Notes: generated by a model from the sequence alone, not told the origin. A stretch of DNA of 64,000 bases from Siphonodentalium dalli (GCA_032622095.1 CP136061.1:56791301-56855300), one strand, 5' to 3'; counted from the stretch's first letter, positions 23,900 through 36,508 are shown. Numbers and translations are program-made.

Positions 23900-25800
23900 C
23901 AATTTTACATACACTTGATATTGCTTCCCCTTATCCCGGAGTGTTACGATAGACATGTCAACCAAGCCAATGTGGTCATAAACAAACGAATCACATTAAC
24001 GGCCATTTTTCATCCGGCATAATCCAATGAACCACTTTGACCGCCATGTTTTGTCCGTCACAATCAAATAACCGCAATCGGTTCCGGAAATAACCGGAGA
24101 TGGTCGGACATGGACGATCCGTAGACTGCATGGTTATTCATCACGATTGGATTGGGAATTTCGTCAAAAGTAATCTGCGTTGGACTAAATTGTATGATGA
24201 GTGGATAAGATTACTAGTAGTCACTCCCCAGATTCCGTTGAGGTTGATTCAATAGTGGGAATGATATACACATCCTAATTCGTAATTTGTTCAAGTTTGT
24301 AAATATAAGTAATATCGGCGGTTTCAAAGCGGTCATGATGAGTTTCATGCATTTTGCTGAAATTCACTAGCAGTCAAAATTCCATGACCATATTGAATCC
24401 GGCGTTAATTTCTTATTTGAATAAGAAAGAATATAACACCTGTGCAATAGTCCACACGTTGTGTGCTACCTAAATCAACACTTGATAATGCATATTACAT
24501 TCATTGAAAGATCTTTGTGAAATGTCGTGACCATCCATACATAATGGACCTTCTTGAAATCAATAGAAATATAACAAATCGTCATACATTCATCATTCAG
24601 TTAACAGTTATCGGGGAAACCCTTTGCCGAAATAATACAGTATCGTGCTAGGGTGCGTTCACAAGGTGGCATATTTATCTGGCAAGGTCTCAAGAAATTT
24701 GTCGCGCAGGGCTATCGTTATTTTGGGAACAATGGACATCGTATACGACTTCGGTATGTTATATGACATTGTGATCCGAGCTTTGCAATGCAAATATTTT
24801 TTGCATTGTTGAATCTTGCCAGATGGCTAAAATCTGGCAAGCGTCAGTTGTAACAAGAGGTTACACAACAGGTAATGGCGTACGGCAACAGTGACAACAT
24901 GTAACGTGGATATAGACCGGATGCCAAATTATTTAAAAAATAAAACGTAAAATGCGAATAGCATTCTTTGACATTTCAATGAAAGACCTAGTGATGTTGA
25001 ACATCCGAACTAAATTTCATTGAAAACCCTTGACTGAAACACAAATCCACATTTACACATATTCAAAGAAGAATAACTCTAGAATAGAAACGCAGACAAA
25101 AATAACGAACATTCTTCTGGGAGCCCTAAATTAAAGGCCCACTTAATTTTCGAGTTGCCAATTTTTTTGTTATAGTGACTTGATATACGGTTTTAATAAC
25201 AATCTATGCCATAAAATATGATTAGAATGCTATAATTCACCACTATTTGAAACATCTGTGTCGCAGAAGATGCCGACAGATAAATAGAAGACTCCACACT
25301 CTGTCACCCAGAATGCAACATAATTCAAACTTTTTCAATGGAAGGGGAAGAACTCTATCTTTAATGTATAGAGTTATTCCCCCTGCATTGAAAATAATAC
25401 TGATTTTTACTTCATTCTTGATGACAAAACGCGTTGGCAACTCAACAAAAACAACATGTCCACAGTTTACTACACCGGATAAGTTGATAATACAATGTTT
25501 TGGAACTTCCTCTTTCAAATGGTATATGACAATCTGGGGGTTCGAAAATTAAGTGGGCTTTTAAATGATGGTCTGAACACCAGATAGGCTGGTTTTACAC
25601 TGATAATCTTGTCGACTAAAGTGTCTACTCAACACGATGAGTGATAATTTGTTGAGCGGATCGTATTCAGCAGTTGAGTAACGACTAATCGACAATGACG
25701 AATCCGGATATCAGTTTTGGATTTAATCAACACGTTGGTTAACATTTCTAGAAACAATAACTCAATTTAAAACGCTGTGCATCTATAATAGTAGTCATTT
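23900..25800. other. No supported gene
   Basis: Contains an end-like motif TAGGGTGCGTTCACAAGG at 24650 and an inverted pair around ATCTGGCAAG / CTTGCCAGAT (24678, 24817), suggesting another worn small transposon. Similar motifs are at 27388 and 50050. No exon was found. Confidence 0.4.
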
Positions 25801-25807
25801 CGAGATG

Positions 25808-26254
25808 ATAAAAGATGCATAATCCGAATTATCGCTCGCAAATTACTATTTCCTTGGCTTCAAGGGTAAAAAATATTTGATTCGAGTCGAGGAACCCACC
25901 CACCAAAGCTCATAGTGATCAGATATCGATTTTTGAAGTCTATTAATTTTCACCACCAATAATATTTCAGTGGCCCAGTAAAAGTTGACGAGAAGACGGT
26001 CTCGGACCAAATTGCGGATGAAGATGGATAACTCTAAAATCAAGTGGCCTTTTTGTGTCAGATTTTTGACAAACCGGCAAAATATCGTTGAACAAAATGA
26101 TGATAAATAACAGGTTTTGTGCAATTTTATACTACGGTTGACTGTGGTTAGAATTATTTTTGGGTAATTATGATAACTGAAGCGGCATTTAAAAAAATGT
26201 TGTTGTTGGAATCTGATGATATGGGGACCATAGAATCGGATTGAGTACCTTTAA
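25808..26254 (-). mobile_element. TTAA-flanked inverted-repeat element, family C, copy 2 (reverse)
   Basis: It starts AAAAGATGCATAATCCGAAT and ends GGATTGAGTACCTTTAA. The interior carries AGTCGAGGAACCCACCCACC and CTGATGATATGGGGACCAT, the reverse complement of blocks in copies 1 and 3. Confidence 0.7.
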
Positions 26255-27240
26255 CTTAAGTTACCACATTAATTTTGGATCTACATTTATACATGCAACA
26301 TTGAGGTGGGAGGAGATGGCGGATATTCATAAGTTCAACACATCATTATTAAAGAGTAAACATTTCGAAGACGAGGTTCCAATTTTGTGGACACCACAGA
26401 CAATTCAGACATGACCCAAATGAATCGAACTACATCAGGGACTAATGTAAGCAGTGGCTCCATCGTCTTGGGTGCGGAGGTCACAGAAGCCACAAGAAAG
26501 GCACGGAAGGAAATAGCCGAAAAGCATGACAGGCACAAAAGCATTTACATCTAAAGAAAATTTAGAAACTGCCGAAAGACACTGACAACTTCTAGGTCAC
26601 ATAGATGCCATATCCCAAACTGAATTACCAACACAAACTACATCAACAACAGAGAGAGAGAGAAAAAAAATAAAATGCAGAGAAGAAAAAATGACAAATT
26701 TCCTTTTTTTTATTCATGTTTTGTCATAATTATGTAATAATATACAAACCCCCCATGAAAATCCAAAGTGGGTCGTAGGAAAGGCCCTTTCAAATCCTAC
26801 CAGGTCATTCCCTAAATTCCCAGTAAATTGTTTATTTATTAAAAACAACCCATTATTCGATACTATATCGGAAATTTCAATAATTTCCCGATATTTCTAA
26901 TTATGATTGTGTCGCTGATTCTGGATATATCATCCAGTTCAGTTTCGAGAATACTCCAAGCCATCTCCATTTTGTACTAAGAAAACTGATTATTACTCTA
27001 CGTTAGCTACATTTTCCAGTCAAACCAATCGGTTGTTGAGCGATTTCACTTCCAGTTTTGAGTAATTTTTTTATTTACTCAACTCGTTGATTAGAAATAG
27101 TTTACTCAACTCTTTAGTCAACGTTGCTTGGTGGTATACTTGGTGCTGAGTAATTGTTGAGTAAAATGTTAGTAAACAAGATTTTCAGTGCACACAGACT
27201 GCGTAAACTGTGGTGTGGTGCATTTTGCGAAAAAACTCTG

Positions 27241-27336
27241 TGCTAATGCATTCTCTTATATATTTACAATGGCCAAAAAATATTTACCTTGACCTCAATG
27301 CTGCACCAGTGCAGCGCCCGTCACGAAAGGGTTAAA
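27241..27336. mobile_element. Worn piggyBac-like MITE remnant
   Basis: It carries half of the hairpin (TAATGCATTCTCTTATATAT) and then GCTGCACCAGTGCAGC followed by CACGAAAGGGTTAA. A similar end, CTGCACCAGCGCAGC with CATGAAATGGTTTA, is at 28748-28780. Confidence 0.45.
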
Positions 27337-28097
27337 CACAAAAATACCATTCATATTTTAGCACATTGTAGTCCTCTGCTACGTATTTCCAAAAAACTTG
27401 CCAGGCAAATTTCCCCAGGGTGTGAACGGAGGCTTAGTTACGGATAAGATATCTAACAGAAATTACTTGATTCTTTTTGGAATATATTTTGAAAGCAACG
27501 GGTTTCTGACTGAGTTTTATGACGTCATGAGTAAATGTGGGATGGCTGATTATGTTGGAAGCACTCCTGAAGACCAGTCACGTGGTTTTTTGTTCAGGCG
27601 CCCCACGGTCGGCCCCGCTGTGGAAATTGACTGGAACAGACGAGGTGTGCTCATAGCGGAATTGGCCTCATCGGATCAATCTCGTGGTCTATAGCAGCAT
27701 ACGGCGGTGGCAAGTCAGTTGCTGGTCGACCCCTGTTGAAATTAATCTGTGGCCTGAACAATTTTTGTACTCTCTGTAAAGATAAATTAGGTGTTTTCGA
27801 ATGTCATACTATAGCCACATAGTTGGTTGGTAAGGTATATTGTGGTCTGTCAATTCTTACACCTTCATCACTGGAGATTATATTTGTTTGGGAAATTTAT
27901 CAACAACAAAAACAATACAGATTTATTTACTTCCATACTTTGGTATGAAGAGCCTTCTAGTTTACAGTGAATACAACTGTTTGGCATCAAATCTCATTTT
28001 CGGTTGTATTAATAAACTCAGCGAAGGTCACGCCAGCTCCACATTAAACGATGGTACATTACTATTAAAATACAAGAATCAAAGTCAGAAGACTTAC

Positions 28098-28265
28098 CTC
28101 TTGGAAGGTCCCGCTTGTCACAAGAAATATATACACCATGTATATCGGTATGCACATCAGCGACGACATGGCTAGCATCCCACCAATCGCATGTCCCCAA
28201 GATGGATATTCGTATTCCATATATTTTACTGGCTCAAATTTCACAATGCTAAATATCACCACACC
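28098..28265 (-). CDS. SLC6A1-like: SLC6 (GAT1-like) transporter exon: end of TM11 and TM12
   Basis: 56 codons in phase 0. It reads GVVIFSIVKFEPVKYMEYEY, then PSWGHAIGGMLAMSSLMCIP and IYMVYIFLVTSGTFQE. YP-x-WG then SS-x-x-CIP is the usual TM12 pattern, and SGTFQE is where the cytoplasmic tail starts. The acceptor is TTTCAG and the donor GAG|GTAAGT is perfect, so at least one more exon for the C-terminal tail is expected. If the donor were skipped, ten more residues precede a stop. A long (GA)n tract lies 220 bp upstream in the intron. Confidence 0.95.
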
Positions 28266-28479
28266 CTGAAATAAATGTTTAAACATTATTTCAATTTTGG
28301 CTTGTGAATTCCGATTGATAACTACGTCACGCCGAAGAGCTTCAGCGCATTCGACATTTTGTTTTGAACTTGAAGCACAATTGCAACATGATATGAATAA
28401 CGAAGCCTTAGAATTCGAAGATAACTGACATTTGTCAGAATATACATGTATGTCACATTGAAGAACTAGTGGAAATGTC

Positions 28480-28667
<188 letters not shown>

Positions 28668-28895
28668 CCTGATTAAAATGAAATATATTAGAGCCGTCTT
28701 AACAGCTTTCTGAAATTGTGCGAAAATCCTGTTGCATGATCTTTAAAGCTGCACCAGCGCAGCTCTCGTCATGAAATGGTTTAGTACTGGATTAGTTGGA
28801 AAATAGTTATCATGGAAATAGACCATGAAGAAATTTTCTTCAACGTCTGTTTCCGTCCTAGAATTTGATTAAAGTGATGTGAAACATTACAGCAT

Positions 28896-29180
28896 GGTGA
28901 TCGATTAGAAATAGAGAATAATCTTGTTCAAAGTAGTAATTTTTACAAATTTATATCCAAATTGACAACACAGACCGTCATTCTTATATGTTAATTAATT
29001 GCAGTGACTCTCGATGGGGAAATCGTTTTCGTTAATTTATAGCAGATAGATGCGTCCCGAATCGAGTAGTAAATAATTACAATTAAGCGTAGTTCAGACG
29101 ATGTTTTCTATGGAGTGTTAGGGTCGTTCAGCTTCAGATTTTCGGCGATGTTAGTAGAATGTTACATTCCTCCAGTTGGC
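28896..29180. repeat. Dispersed repeat, paralogue of 2008-2293
   Basis: It shares GAGAATAATCTTG, CGTAGTTCAGACGATG, TTTTCTATGGAGTG and GATGTTAGTAGAATG in order with the copy near 2.0 kb, with visible divergence by point changes and small gaps. It lies in transporter intron 8. No protein is encoded. Confidence 0.6.
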
Positions 29181-29604
29181 ATAGTACCTGGATACCATCT
29201 GCTGAATGGTTTTATCACAAAATGTGTCTACATTGTTTACCTCCGTTTTCACGAGAATGGCACCACTTACAGCAGTGCGGAACACGAAGCTGACATCTAC
29301 TTTCATATGATATATAATTTTTTCTTGTGTCAAAAAAAATAAATTCGAAAAATAAGCCCGTATTATGGCCAAGACCGCTCCTCTATATCGTGCAGTTGTA
29401 ACCGATCTACAGAACAAAAATCACCAATGTACCACATGAAACGAATGGTTGTTACACTGTTGTAATTTGTTATCTCACGTTTCCCCACAAATACGTTAAC
29501 AAAGCATACTTCCAAACTCCAATGTACGACCATGTGTCGCATTAAGTGTTAAATATAGGATTAGCTACTTGACAGCACTACAAACAAGCCGAATATAAAC
29601 TCAC

Positions 29605-29705
29605 CATGCATATTGATGGCGTCGTTATTAACCAGCTAATTTTCCAGATAACATTTGGGTAGAAACCAAACATGTCTCGCAAGTTGTCATAAAATCTGTT
29701 AACAC
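29605..29705 (-). CDS. SLC6A1-like: SLC6 (GAT1-like) transporter exon: intracellular loop 5 and TM11
   Basis: Two bases complete the split Gly codon, then 33 codons, phase 0 out. It reads [20 protein letters not shown], then [24 protein letters not shown] across the junction closely matches the GAT1 type. Glycine and monoamine transporters have other residues after the Tyr-Gly. The acceptor is CTTGCCAG and the donor is ATG|GTGAGT. Confidence 0.95.
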
Positions 29706-30559
29706 CTGGCAAGAAAGAAGTATATAATTTTGGAGTATATGAGTCTTAGATATTGCTGTCCATTTAACAGTTTTCAGACCTAGATGCATGTATTGTCCAA
29801 AAACCTGCTATTCAAAATGGATTTATCAAATTCTGTCTGGAAAACTTAAAAACATCATCACATATCAGGAAACTAAAACCACGTGTTCTACACTTTTTCA
29901 TGCATCAAGAACATCTTTAAAATTAAATATTTTACAAGTACATTATGCATGATACAAACTATATCCAGGTTGGCATATAGCTGGCGATCACATAGATGAA
30001 CTTATTTCATAAATATGACTTATAATCCACATGTCCAAAAGAAAATCTGAGGTCATCGCAGACGACATAATAGTCTCATGGCACCGAATCTGTGTTTTTA
30101 ATTTTCTCGACTCTGTTGACGAGTTAAGCCACGGAGATCTCCGACAAACCGGTGGTGGTATTATAAAGTAATATCATGTAGCTAACTCATTCCAATGCAT
30201 TAAACTATATATTTTTTATCTTCTGTGAATAACTTTCAAGATTATATTTGGAATGAAGATGATAACATGCGAAATTCAAGAGGTTTTACTGAATAGTTCT
30301 TGAGAACTTAAAAAAAAAAATGATATGCAATTCGTGGACGGAGTTTGCTTGAACTGAGCTAAGTGACAACGAGTTGCATTTGAGAGGTTCCGCTTTTATT
30401 CAAGGTATATGGAAATTAAATTGATCTCCCAATGAGAATGAGCCATGCATGTGTATTTATGGTTTGACATATTCTGTAAATTACAGCTTAACGCATACAA
30501 TTAGTTACAATCTATATCTGAGTTGAGGGGCATCTCAATGTGTAATTCCGATCGATACA

Positions 30560-30888
30560 TGGCCAATTCAATAAGAAATTAGAATTTTTCAAACTCACTA
30601 AAGCAAGCACATTTGAAGCAATGTCCGTGCCTCCATAATTCTGATATGGATACATTATAGTATTGGTGGGTTATGCTTGTCGCTATAAGTTATTCGATCT
30701 AGATATTTGATAATATTAATGGCCAATTCAATTAGAAATTATAATTTTTCAAACTCACGAAAGCAAGCATATTTGAAGCAATGGACACTCATACTTAGTC
30801 CGTGCCTCCATAATTCTGATATAGGTATAGTATTGATGGGTCATGCTTGTAGCTATAAGTTATTCGATCTAGATATTTGATAGTAATA
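30560..30888. repeat. Tandem duplication, about 160 bp x 2
   Basis: The copies 30560-30719 and 30720-30888 share TGGCCAATTCAATAAGAAAT, CGTGCCTCCATAATTCTGAT and GTTATTCGATCTAGATATTT. The second copy has a short insertion (GACACTCATACTTAG). It lies in transporter intron 7. Confidence 0.85.
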
Positions 30889-31709
30889 TTAAAGACTTCC
30901 TTAAATCTTTACGACCGATATATATAGTACTAACTACTCGTATCGTGAGATAAGCCAGCTATTATTGGCGACAACAACCGCGATATGGCATCGTAATAAA
31001 CGGATTAAGACCATAGTCCTTATAAACTCCAGACATTGATTAACATGGATTCAGATAGCTGAGCCCAGATATTCCATATAAAGTCCAGACATTGATTGCA
31101 CAGTCTCGTGCTAACACAATCCCTGCTTGATGAAGCCCCAGAATACAAATTATGCTATATTTGTGGTAATAGATGATGTCTATGGAGGGCTGCATATATC
31201 ACCGGTTTCCTGAAATACTAGAGACGTTTCCCAAACCCATGGATCGAGTTACGAGTTCAGATATTCCGGTGCGTTTACCCTATATTCTCTGAACATTTAT
31301 TGTAACAATTCCCAAATAGAATTAGTTTTATCGTTTTTTTCTCTAACACCGCAAAAAATTAGAGGAGTTATAGTGGATTAAAAAAAAAATTCAGACTATT
31401 TTGTCGCAAAAAAATCAATAAAAATCGAGAAGTAATTAGATTTTATTTCACATTCTGAGAGGAATAGACGTCCCTGATTTATGTTTAAATCTTACTCAAA
31501 AACTATGAAAGAAAAAACTAAGCTTAAAACATTTTATAGACCTACTCTAAATCTCCCATTGCAAATGCATGGAGCTTCAGTCCTGTGTTATTGGTTTGGA
31601 GAAGATCTATACCACAATGCAACAGTCAAAATGGTTATCCGTAAAATGGTCTAAACGATTAGCTATTCGTCGTCGTATAAGCATACCAAACGCACACAAT
31701 AATATAAAG

Positions 31710-31870
31710 TTATTATCCACCCCTTAACTAACACTTTTTCTGATTGGGTAAATGCCGTCACTCGATAATCCGGGGAAAAAGTCATAGTGGACTCCCGAAA
31801 GTCATATTGGACTCGATCGAGTCCAATATGACTTTTATAAAAGTTATCGGGACTCGGTGACGTCACGAAA
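31710..31870. repeat. Partial unit of the intron-7 hairpin repeat
   Basis: It has ATTATCCACCCCTTAACTAA, then AAAGTCATATTGGACTCGAT facing CGAGTCCAATATGACTTTTA as a tight hairpin, and ends GACTCGGTGACGTCACGAAA. Confidence 0.75.
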
Positions 31871-31894
31871 TCCGAAAGTCGGAAATGTCAAATT

Positions 31895-31995
31895 CTACTG
31901 AAATTTCCAACTGGATGCTCCGATTGTCCACAATTGAATGTTTGGACAAAAATGAGGGGGTGAGACACCAAACCCAGTCTCCACATCCCTGGGGA
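31895..31995. repeat. Dispersed repeat family R1, short 3' copy
   Basis: It has AAATTTCCAACTGGATGC and then GGGGGTGAGACACCAAACCC followed by CTCCACATCCCTGG. Only the 3' part is present, inside transporter intron 7. Confidence 0.5.
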
Positions 31996-32025
31996 GAGTA
32001 CATGTACATCGTGTAATTGTACAAT

Positions 32026-32600
32026 ATTATTATCCATCCCTTAACTAACACTATTTCTGATTGGGCAAAGCCGCCACGTGATAATCCGGGAAAAAGTCAT
32101 ATTGGACTCCCGAATGTCATATTGGGCTCCCAAGTGTGCAATATAACTTTTTTATCGGGACTCTGTGACGTCACGAATTAATTATTGCGAAATGAATCGG
32201 TGAAATTGCAATGCGCGCAACACTGGTGGATTTAGAAGACGTTTCACTTCCGCATTGCGGTTTTTTCCATTTCCGTATTTACTGTTCCAAATCATGGTTT
32301 CTGATGATAAAATACAGGCTTTTATAAAAGTTTATAAAATAAAATAGTGCCTACAAATACCCAAAATAACCACAAAAGTTTTATTCCCAAAATTTGAATA
32401 AACATACAGATGGATAATAAAAATGTCATTATACAATGTTGTACATGTACAGTGTGAGTTTTTCTTGTACTCGTCCAGGTTGTGGTGAAAAGTCATATTG
32501 GACTCGACACTACGTGTCTCGTCCAATATGACTTTTCACCACAACCTGGACTCATACAAGAAAAACACATACTGTACACAACATTGTACAATAATTTTAT
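32026..32600. repeat. Intron-7 hairpin repeat, full unit 1
   Basis: It starts TTATTATCCATCCCTTAACT and ends near TTGTACAATAATTTTATA. It includes GTGACGTCACGAATTAATTA and a 96-bp hairpin at 32466-32561 (GTCCAGGTTGTGGTGAAAAG facing CTTTTCACCACAACCTGGAC). It is directly followed by unit 2. Confidence 0.85.
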
Positions 32601-32605
32601 ATTAT

Positions 32606-33180
32606 TATTATCCATCCCTTACTAACACTATTTCTGATTGGGCAAAAGCCGCCACGTGATAATCCGGGAAAATGTCATATTGGACTCCCGAATGTCATAT
32701 TGGACTCCCAGGTGTGCAATATGACCTTTTTATCGGAACTCTGTGCCGTCACGAATTAACTCTATTGCGAAATGAATCGGTGAAATTGTGATGCACGCAC
32801 AACACTGGTGGATTTAGCAGACGTTTCACTTCCCCATTGAGTTTTTTTTCATTTCCGTGTTTCCTGTTCCAAACCATGCTTTCTGATGATCAAATACAGG
32901 CTTTTATAGAGAATTAAGTGCCGACAAATACCAAAAATAACCACAAAAGTTTTATTCCCAAAATTTGGATAAACATACAGATGGATAATAAAAATGTCAT
33001 TATACAATGTTGTGTACAGTATGAGTTTTTCTTGTACTCGTTCAGGTTGTGGGGAAAAGTCATATTAGACTCGACACTGCGTGTCTCATTCAATGTGACT
33101 TTTCATCACAACCTGGACTCGTACAATAAAAACACATACTGTACACAACATTGTATAATAATTTTATTTACTCGTCCAGG
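32606..33180. repeat. Intron-7 hairpin repeat, full unit 2
   Basis: Collinear with unit 1 with perhaps 10% differences: same GGATTTAGCAGACGTTTCAC, CAGATGGATAATAAAAATGT and hairpin arms, though the hairpin has acquired mismatches. A third partial hairpin arm follows up to about 33245. Confidence 0.85.
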
Positions 33181-33571
33181 TTGTCGTGAAAAGTCATATT
33201 GGACTCGACGCGCAAGAAAAACACATACTGTACACAACATTGTACAATAAATTTATTTGAGATATATTTGTCCGAGGCTTGCTAAGTGATGGGTGTAAGA
33301 TACACCTATATAAACAAAACTAATTAACTTGGTGTCTGTGTATCTTTCAATATTTACATAGCCCGTCTGTGTTACAATAAAGCCTGTTATGTGATTGGTC
33401 AACTGCTAACTGGGTCACCCGTTTCATACTACAATAACACAGACCGTAATACGAACACGACGTCACAAATTGTTGACCTATTAAATGTGACCTAATCACT
33501 TAAAGCGGTCAGTAGAATAATGTTTGATTTAGACAGAAATGGGTTGTAATTGTTTGTAATTGTCGACTCAC

Positions 33572-33674
33572 CATACGCCCAAGACACGGCGATACATTCG
33601 AAGAAAATCAGTAGCAGGAGACATATCCCACTCGCTGAATAATAGTCGAATATTTGATACACATACATCCCTCC
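33572..33674 (-). CDS. SLC6A1-like: SLC6 (GAT1-like) transporter exon: TM10
   Basis: 34 codons plus one base (leaves in phase 1). It reads [20 protein letters not shown], then [16 protein letters not shown][14 protein letters not shown] is a strong SLC6 signature at the extracellular start of TM10. The acceptor is TTTGACAG and the donor is TATG|GTGAGT. The intron on the downstream side (29706-33571) holds the tandemly duplicated hairpin-rich repeats; the one upstream (33675-36376) holds a nested pair of inverted-repeat elements. Confidence 0.95.
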
Positions 33675-33779
33675 CTGTCAAAGAAAAGAAATTCAATCAT
33701 TGTCCAATGCATCACCAATATTAATTAAAGGGACACGAGGTACTCACAGTGGGTAATGTTCAAAAACTATATAAGTCTG

Positions 33780-34842
33780 TTAAAGATGGATTATCTCTTC
33801 ATATAAACATTTTGAAATAGTTTCGTGGGTATAAAATTATAAATATGTAATGAAGACCCATGTCCGGAAACGCTTCTATCAATTAATATAGATTTTATTT
33901 CGAATATTTCATTATAAATGAGATGATAAAGTGGGACACTTTAATGTTCTATTTTTAGAACAGACCATTTGGGCGATACCATATAGCAATAGCGATCATT
34001 AGGGTGTTCCCATAGCTATGCTCCGAAGTCAAATAACCCAGATTGATTGTTTGTATTGTTTTATTATATAGTTATAAGCGATAATAATCTAATAAACGTT
34101 TATTTGTGACAAAATTGCACAATAAAATTCTCACATAAAGACACGGGCGGCGTTGGCGGTGGGTATGCTGTTGAAATATTCACCTCCGTCAAAACCTCCA
34201 TAAACAGAAAGAATAGTAAAATATAGACATACCTTGTTCTTATACCAATAAGAAATATGGCATAAACAGTATGTTATTGTCAATTGTTTTGCTTTGTTAT
34301 GTAAACAAAAGCAAAAAACTTTACGTTACCTGGCTTTTGTTTAGATCCGGATATGGTAAACATAAAGAGCGTTTTTTGTTACTGTTTTCCTTATATGGAA
34401 ATAATAAAGAGCGTTTATATCATCTGTGTGTGATTAACCAATATAATTGCGCTGTGTTGTGTAAACAGAAGCACAACTTCTGTAACATGAGCAGGCTCTT
34501 GTTTACGTACACCATCGTACGTTTTGACGACAATGTACTATATACGCGCTGATTATGTTTGGCATATGAACAAAATTATATATATTTTAATATTCCTTCT
34601 GTTGATGGCGATTTGAACAAATATGAATATTTCTGCAACGAACGCCGCCCGTGCCTTTAACAGTAACCACTATTGTTTGTTAGCTGAACAACCACACGTT
34701 TTTAGACCAGAAAATATTCGAAATATAATAAATATTAATCGATAGAAGTATTTCCGGACAGGGGTCTTCGAGTCATATCTAATATATTATACCCCGGTAA
34801 CTATGTAACACATGTTTACAAAGAGATAGACCATCTTTATAA
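33780..34842. mobile_element. AAAGATGG-ended element, family E, copy 1 (interrupted by a nested element)
   Basis: It starts TTAAAGATGGATTATCTCTT and ends AAGAGATAGACCATCTTTAT. Removing the nested insert leaves about 535 bp, collinear (reverse orientation) with 51689-52233. It has no coding capacity. Shared blocks include GGAAACGCTTCTATCAATTA and ATAGCTATG-x-TCCGAAGT. It lies in transporter intron 6. Confidence 0.8.
34136..34659. mobile_element. Nested inverted-repeat element (TAAAGACACGGGCGGCGTT)
   Basis: Inverted ends TAAAGACACGGGCGGCGTT and AACGCCGCCCGTGCCTTTA (one mismatch) bound 524 bp, directly flanked by ACA on each side. The matching position in the paralogue at about 51.88 kb lacks it. 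Part of its interior resembles 2505-2665. Confidence 0.75.
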
Positions 34843-36376
34843 CGTCACCCACCCTTTCTTGCACTTTTTTTCCATAAAATTTTAGACACCCACCCCAAAA
34901 CCACAAAGCTTTATGTTGGTCCCCTCTGTAAAAACGACCAACCGCTCAATATTGGTCCCTTCTTTGAAATACCAAATTAAATGTTACTTCCTGTTTACAA
35001 ACATGTGCAAGACAAATATTTTCTTGGCTGATAGTTATGCGATAATTAGCAGTAATCAGCGATAATCTCAACTAAATTGAACTCTAAGTAATCAACAAAG
35101 GTAGAATATGATGTGATTATATTGGTATATTTATAACCCAGCCTATTCATCTGTGTGAGTAGATGAAAAATATGTTGAATCCCCTGGAATGACAACAAAA
35201 AATAACTAGGGCCAGTGTTAGGGCCTATAATAGAATAAAAATTACACAAAATTAAATTGATTTTTTTTTCAGACATCAAGCAGCATCAACTAGTAGGCAT
35301 AGAGCCTATAGTAATACCAAAAAGGAAAATGTGCATATGAACCAGTGTACAAATTAGCTTTTATGTATGCCTGCATGACCACCGACATTAAGTATCATTT
35401 ACATACTAGTATATGCAGGTAATTATGGGATATAATAATTACAATGTGAACAAAACTGTATTAAAGTGTCCTGGTCCTCTTCACATCTATTTAAATAATA
35501 TTTTTATACTTTTCAGAAGACTATCAAAGGAAGGTTATATTTTTGTTTCTTTCAATAAATGTTATTAAAAAAAACTTTATTTCATGTCTACTTATTTACT
35601 TATTGATGGTTGTCAACAACACTGAAACAAATAATTTGACAATTAAAATAATTATTTGACAAAAGTATATTTAAAAAACAATCCTGAAAAATTACCCATA
35701 ATTCTGCTGTGGTTAAGTGGTCAATTACTTTGGGCATTACTGTACACCACACTGACTGGTAAAAAAAACACGTACATGCATTATATATTTTTATCACGAT
35801 TTTCTATCCAAAATTGTATACGAGCTAGGTCCTGTATACATTGAGAAAATATCTCACTTCTATAAGGAATGTTGAAAACGTCTTTGTTAGCCGCTTCACT
35901 GTTGCCAGGTCAATGCCCAATAATAGCGAGGCTCGTCTACCGTACGTGTATCTTATAAAGTGTGTTGACATTTCCAACGGAAGTAACCTGACGCATGTGA
36001 CCATTTCGCCTTCACGTACACGGTGAAACAGTTTATAAGTTTTGTGTCCAACTTGTAGCAAAGAGGAATTATCAAATCATCTGATAACCAAATGAGCGAT
36101 CAATGCTGTGCCGGCGCCGAAATATCTTAGTTTGATTGAAGCAAATTAAGTATCGGTGGTCGCATTGTGGCTGCTTATGCTCAACACATTACCATTATTT
36201 ACACGCTTCGGTATACGATGGTCGAAATCTATAAACGAGTAGGTTTGGAGCCGTAATATCGTGTGATTGTTCCCGCTATGTGTATTCTCCACCCAAGACC
36301 ATAATAACAACAGTTGCAGCGTTAAACTATTCACGACATTTAGATAAAATATGAAACAACGAAAGCGAGATCTTAC

Positions 36377-36508
36377 CTCACAGACCATGGATAGACCGAC
36401 GAGATATGAGAACACGCAGACGATAGCGATGAATATTTCTCTGCGCTTCCGCAACACGTCAGGGAACTCGTCTATTAGTGCTGTGAAAAATCCTTCCATT
36501 GTACAGAA
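36377..36508 (-). CDS. SLC6A1-like: SLC6 (GAT1-like) transporter exon: end of TM8 and TM9
   Basis: 44 codons in phase 0. It reads [20 protein letters not shown], then [20 protein letters not shown] and MVCE. Joined to the previous exon it gives DSQFCTMEG. The Thr in FCT-x-EG is the residue found in GAT1, whereas GAT2/3, betaine and taurine transporters usually have Cys there (QFVCVE). That is the main reason I place this protein nearest SLC6A1. The basic KRRE cluster is the cytoplasmic loop before TM9. The acceptor is GTTCCAG and the donor is GAG|GTAAGA. Confidence 0.95.

Noticed and set aside
27398-27694. 98-codon plus-strand frame
   Set aside because: No known motif; lies opposite the candidate transporter tail exon and near a worn transposon end.
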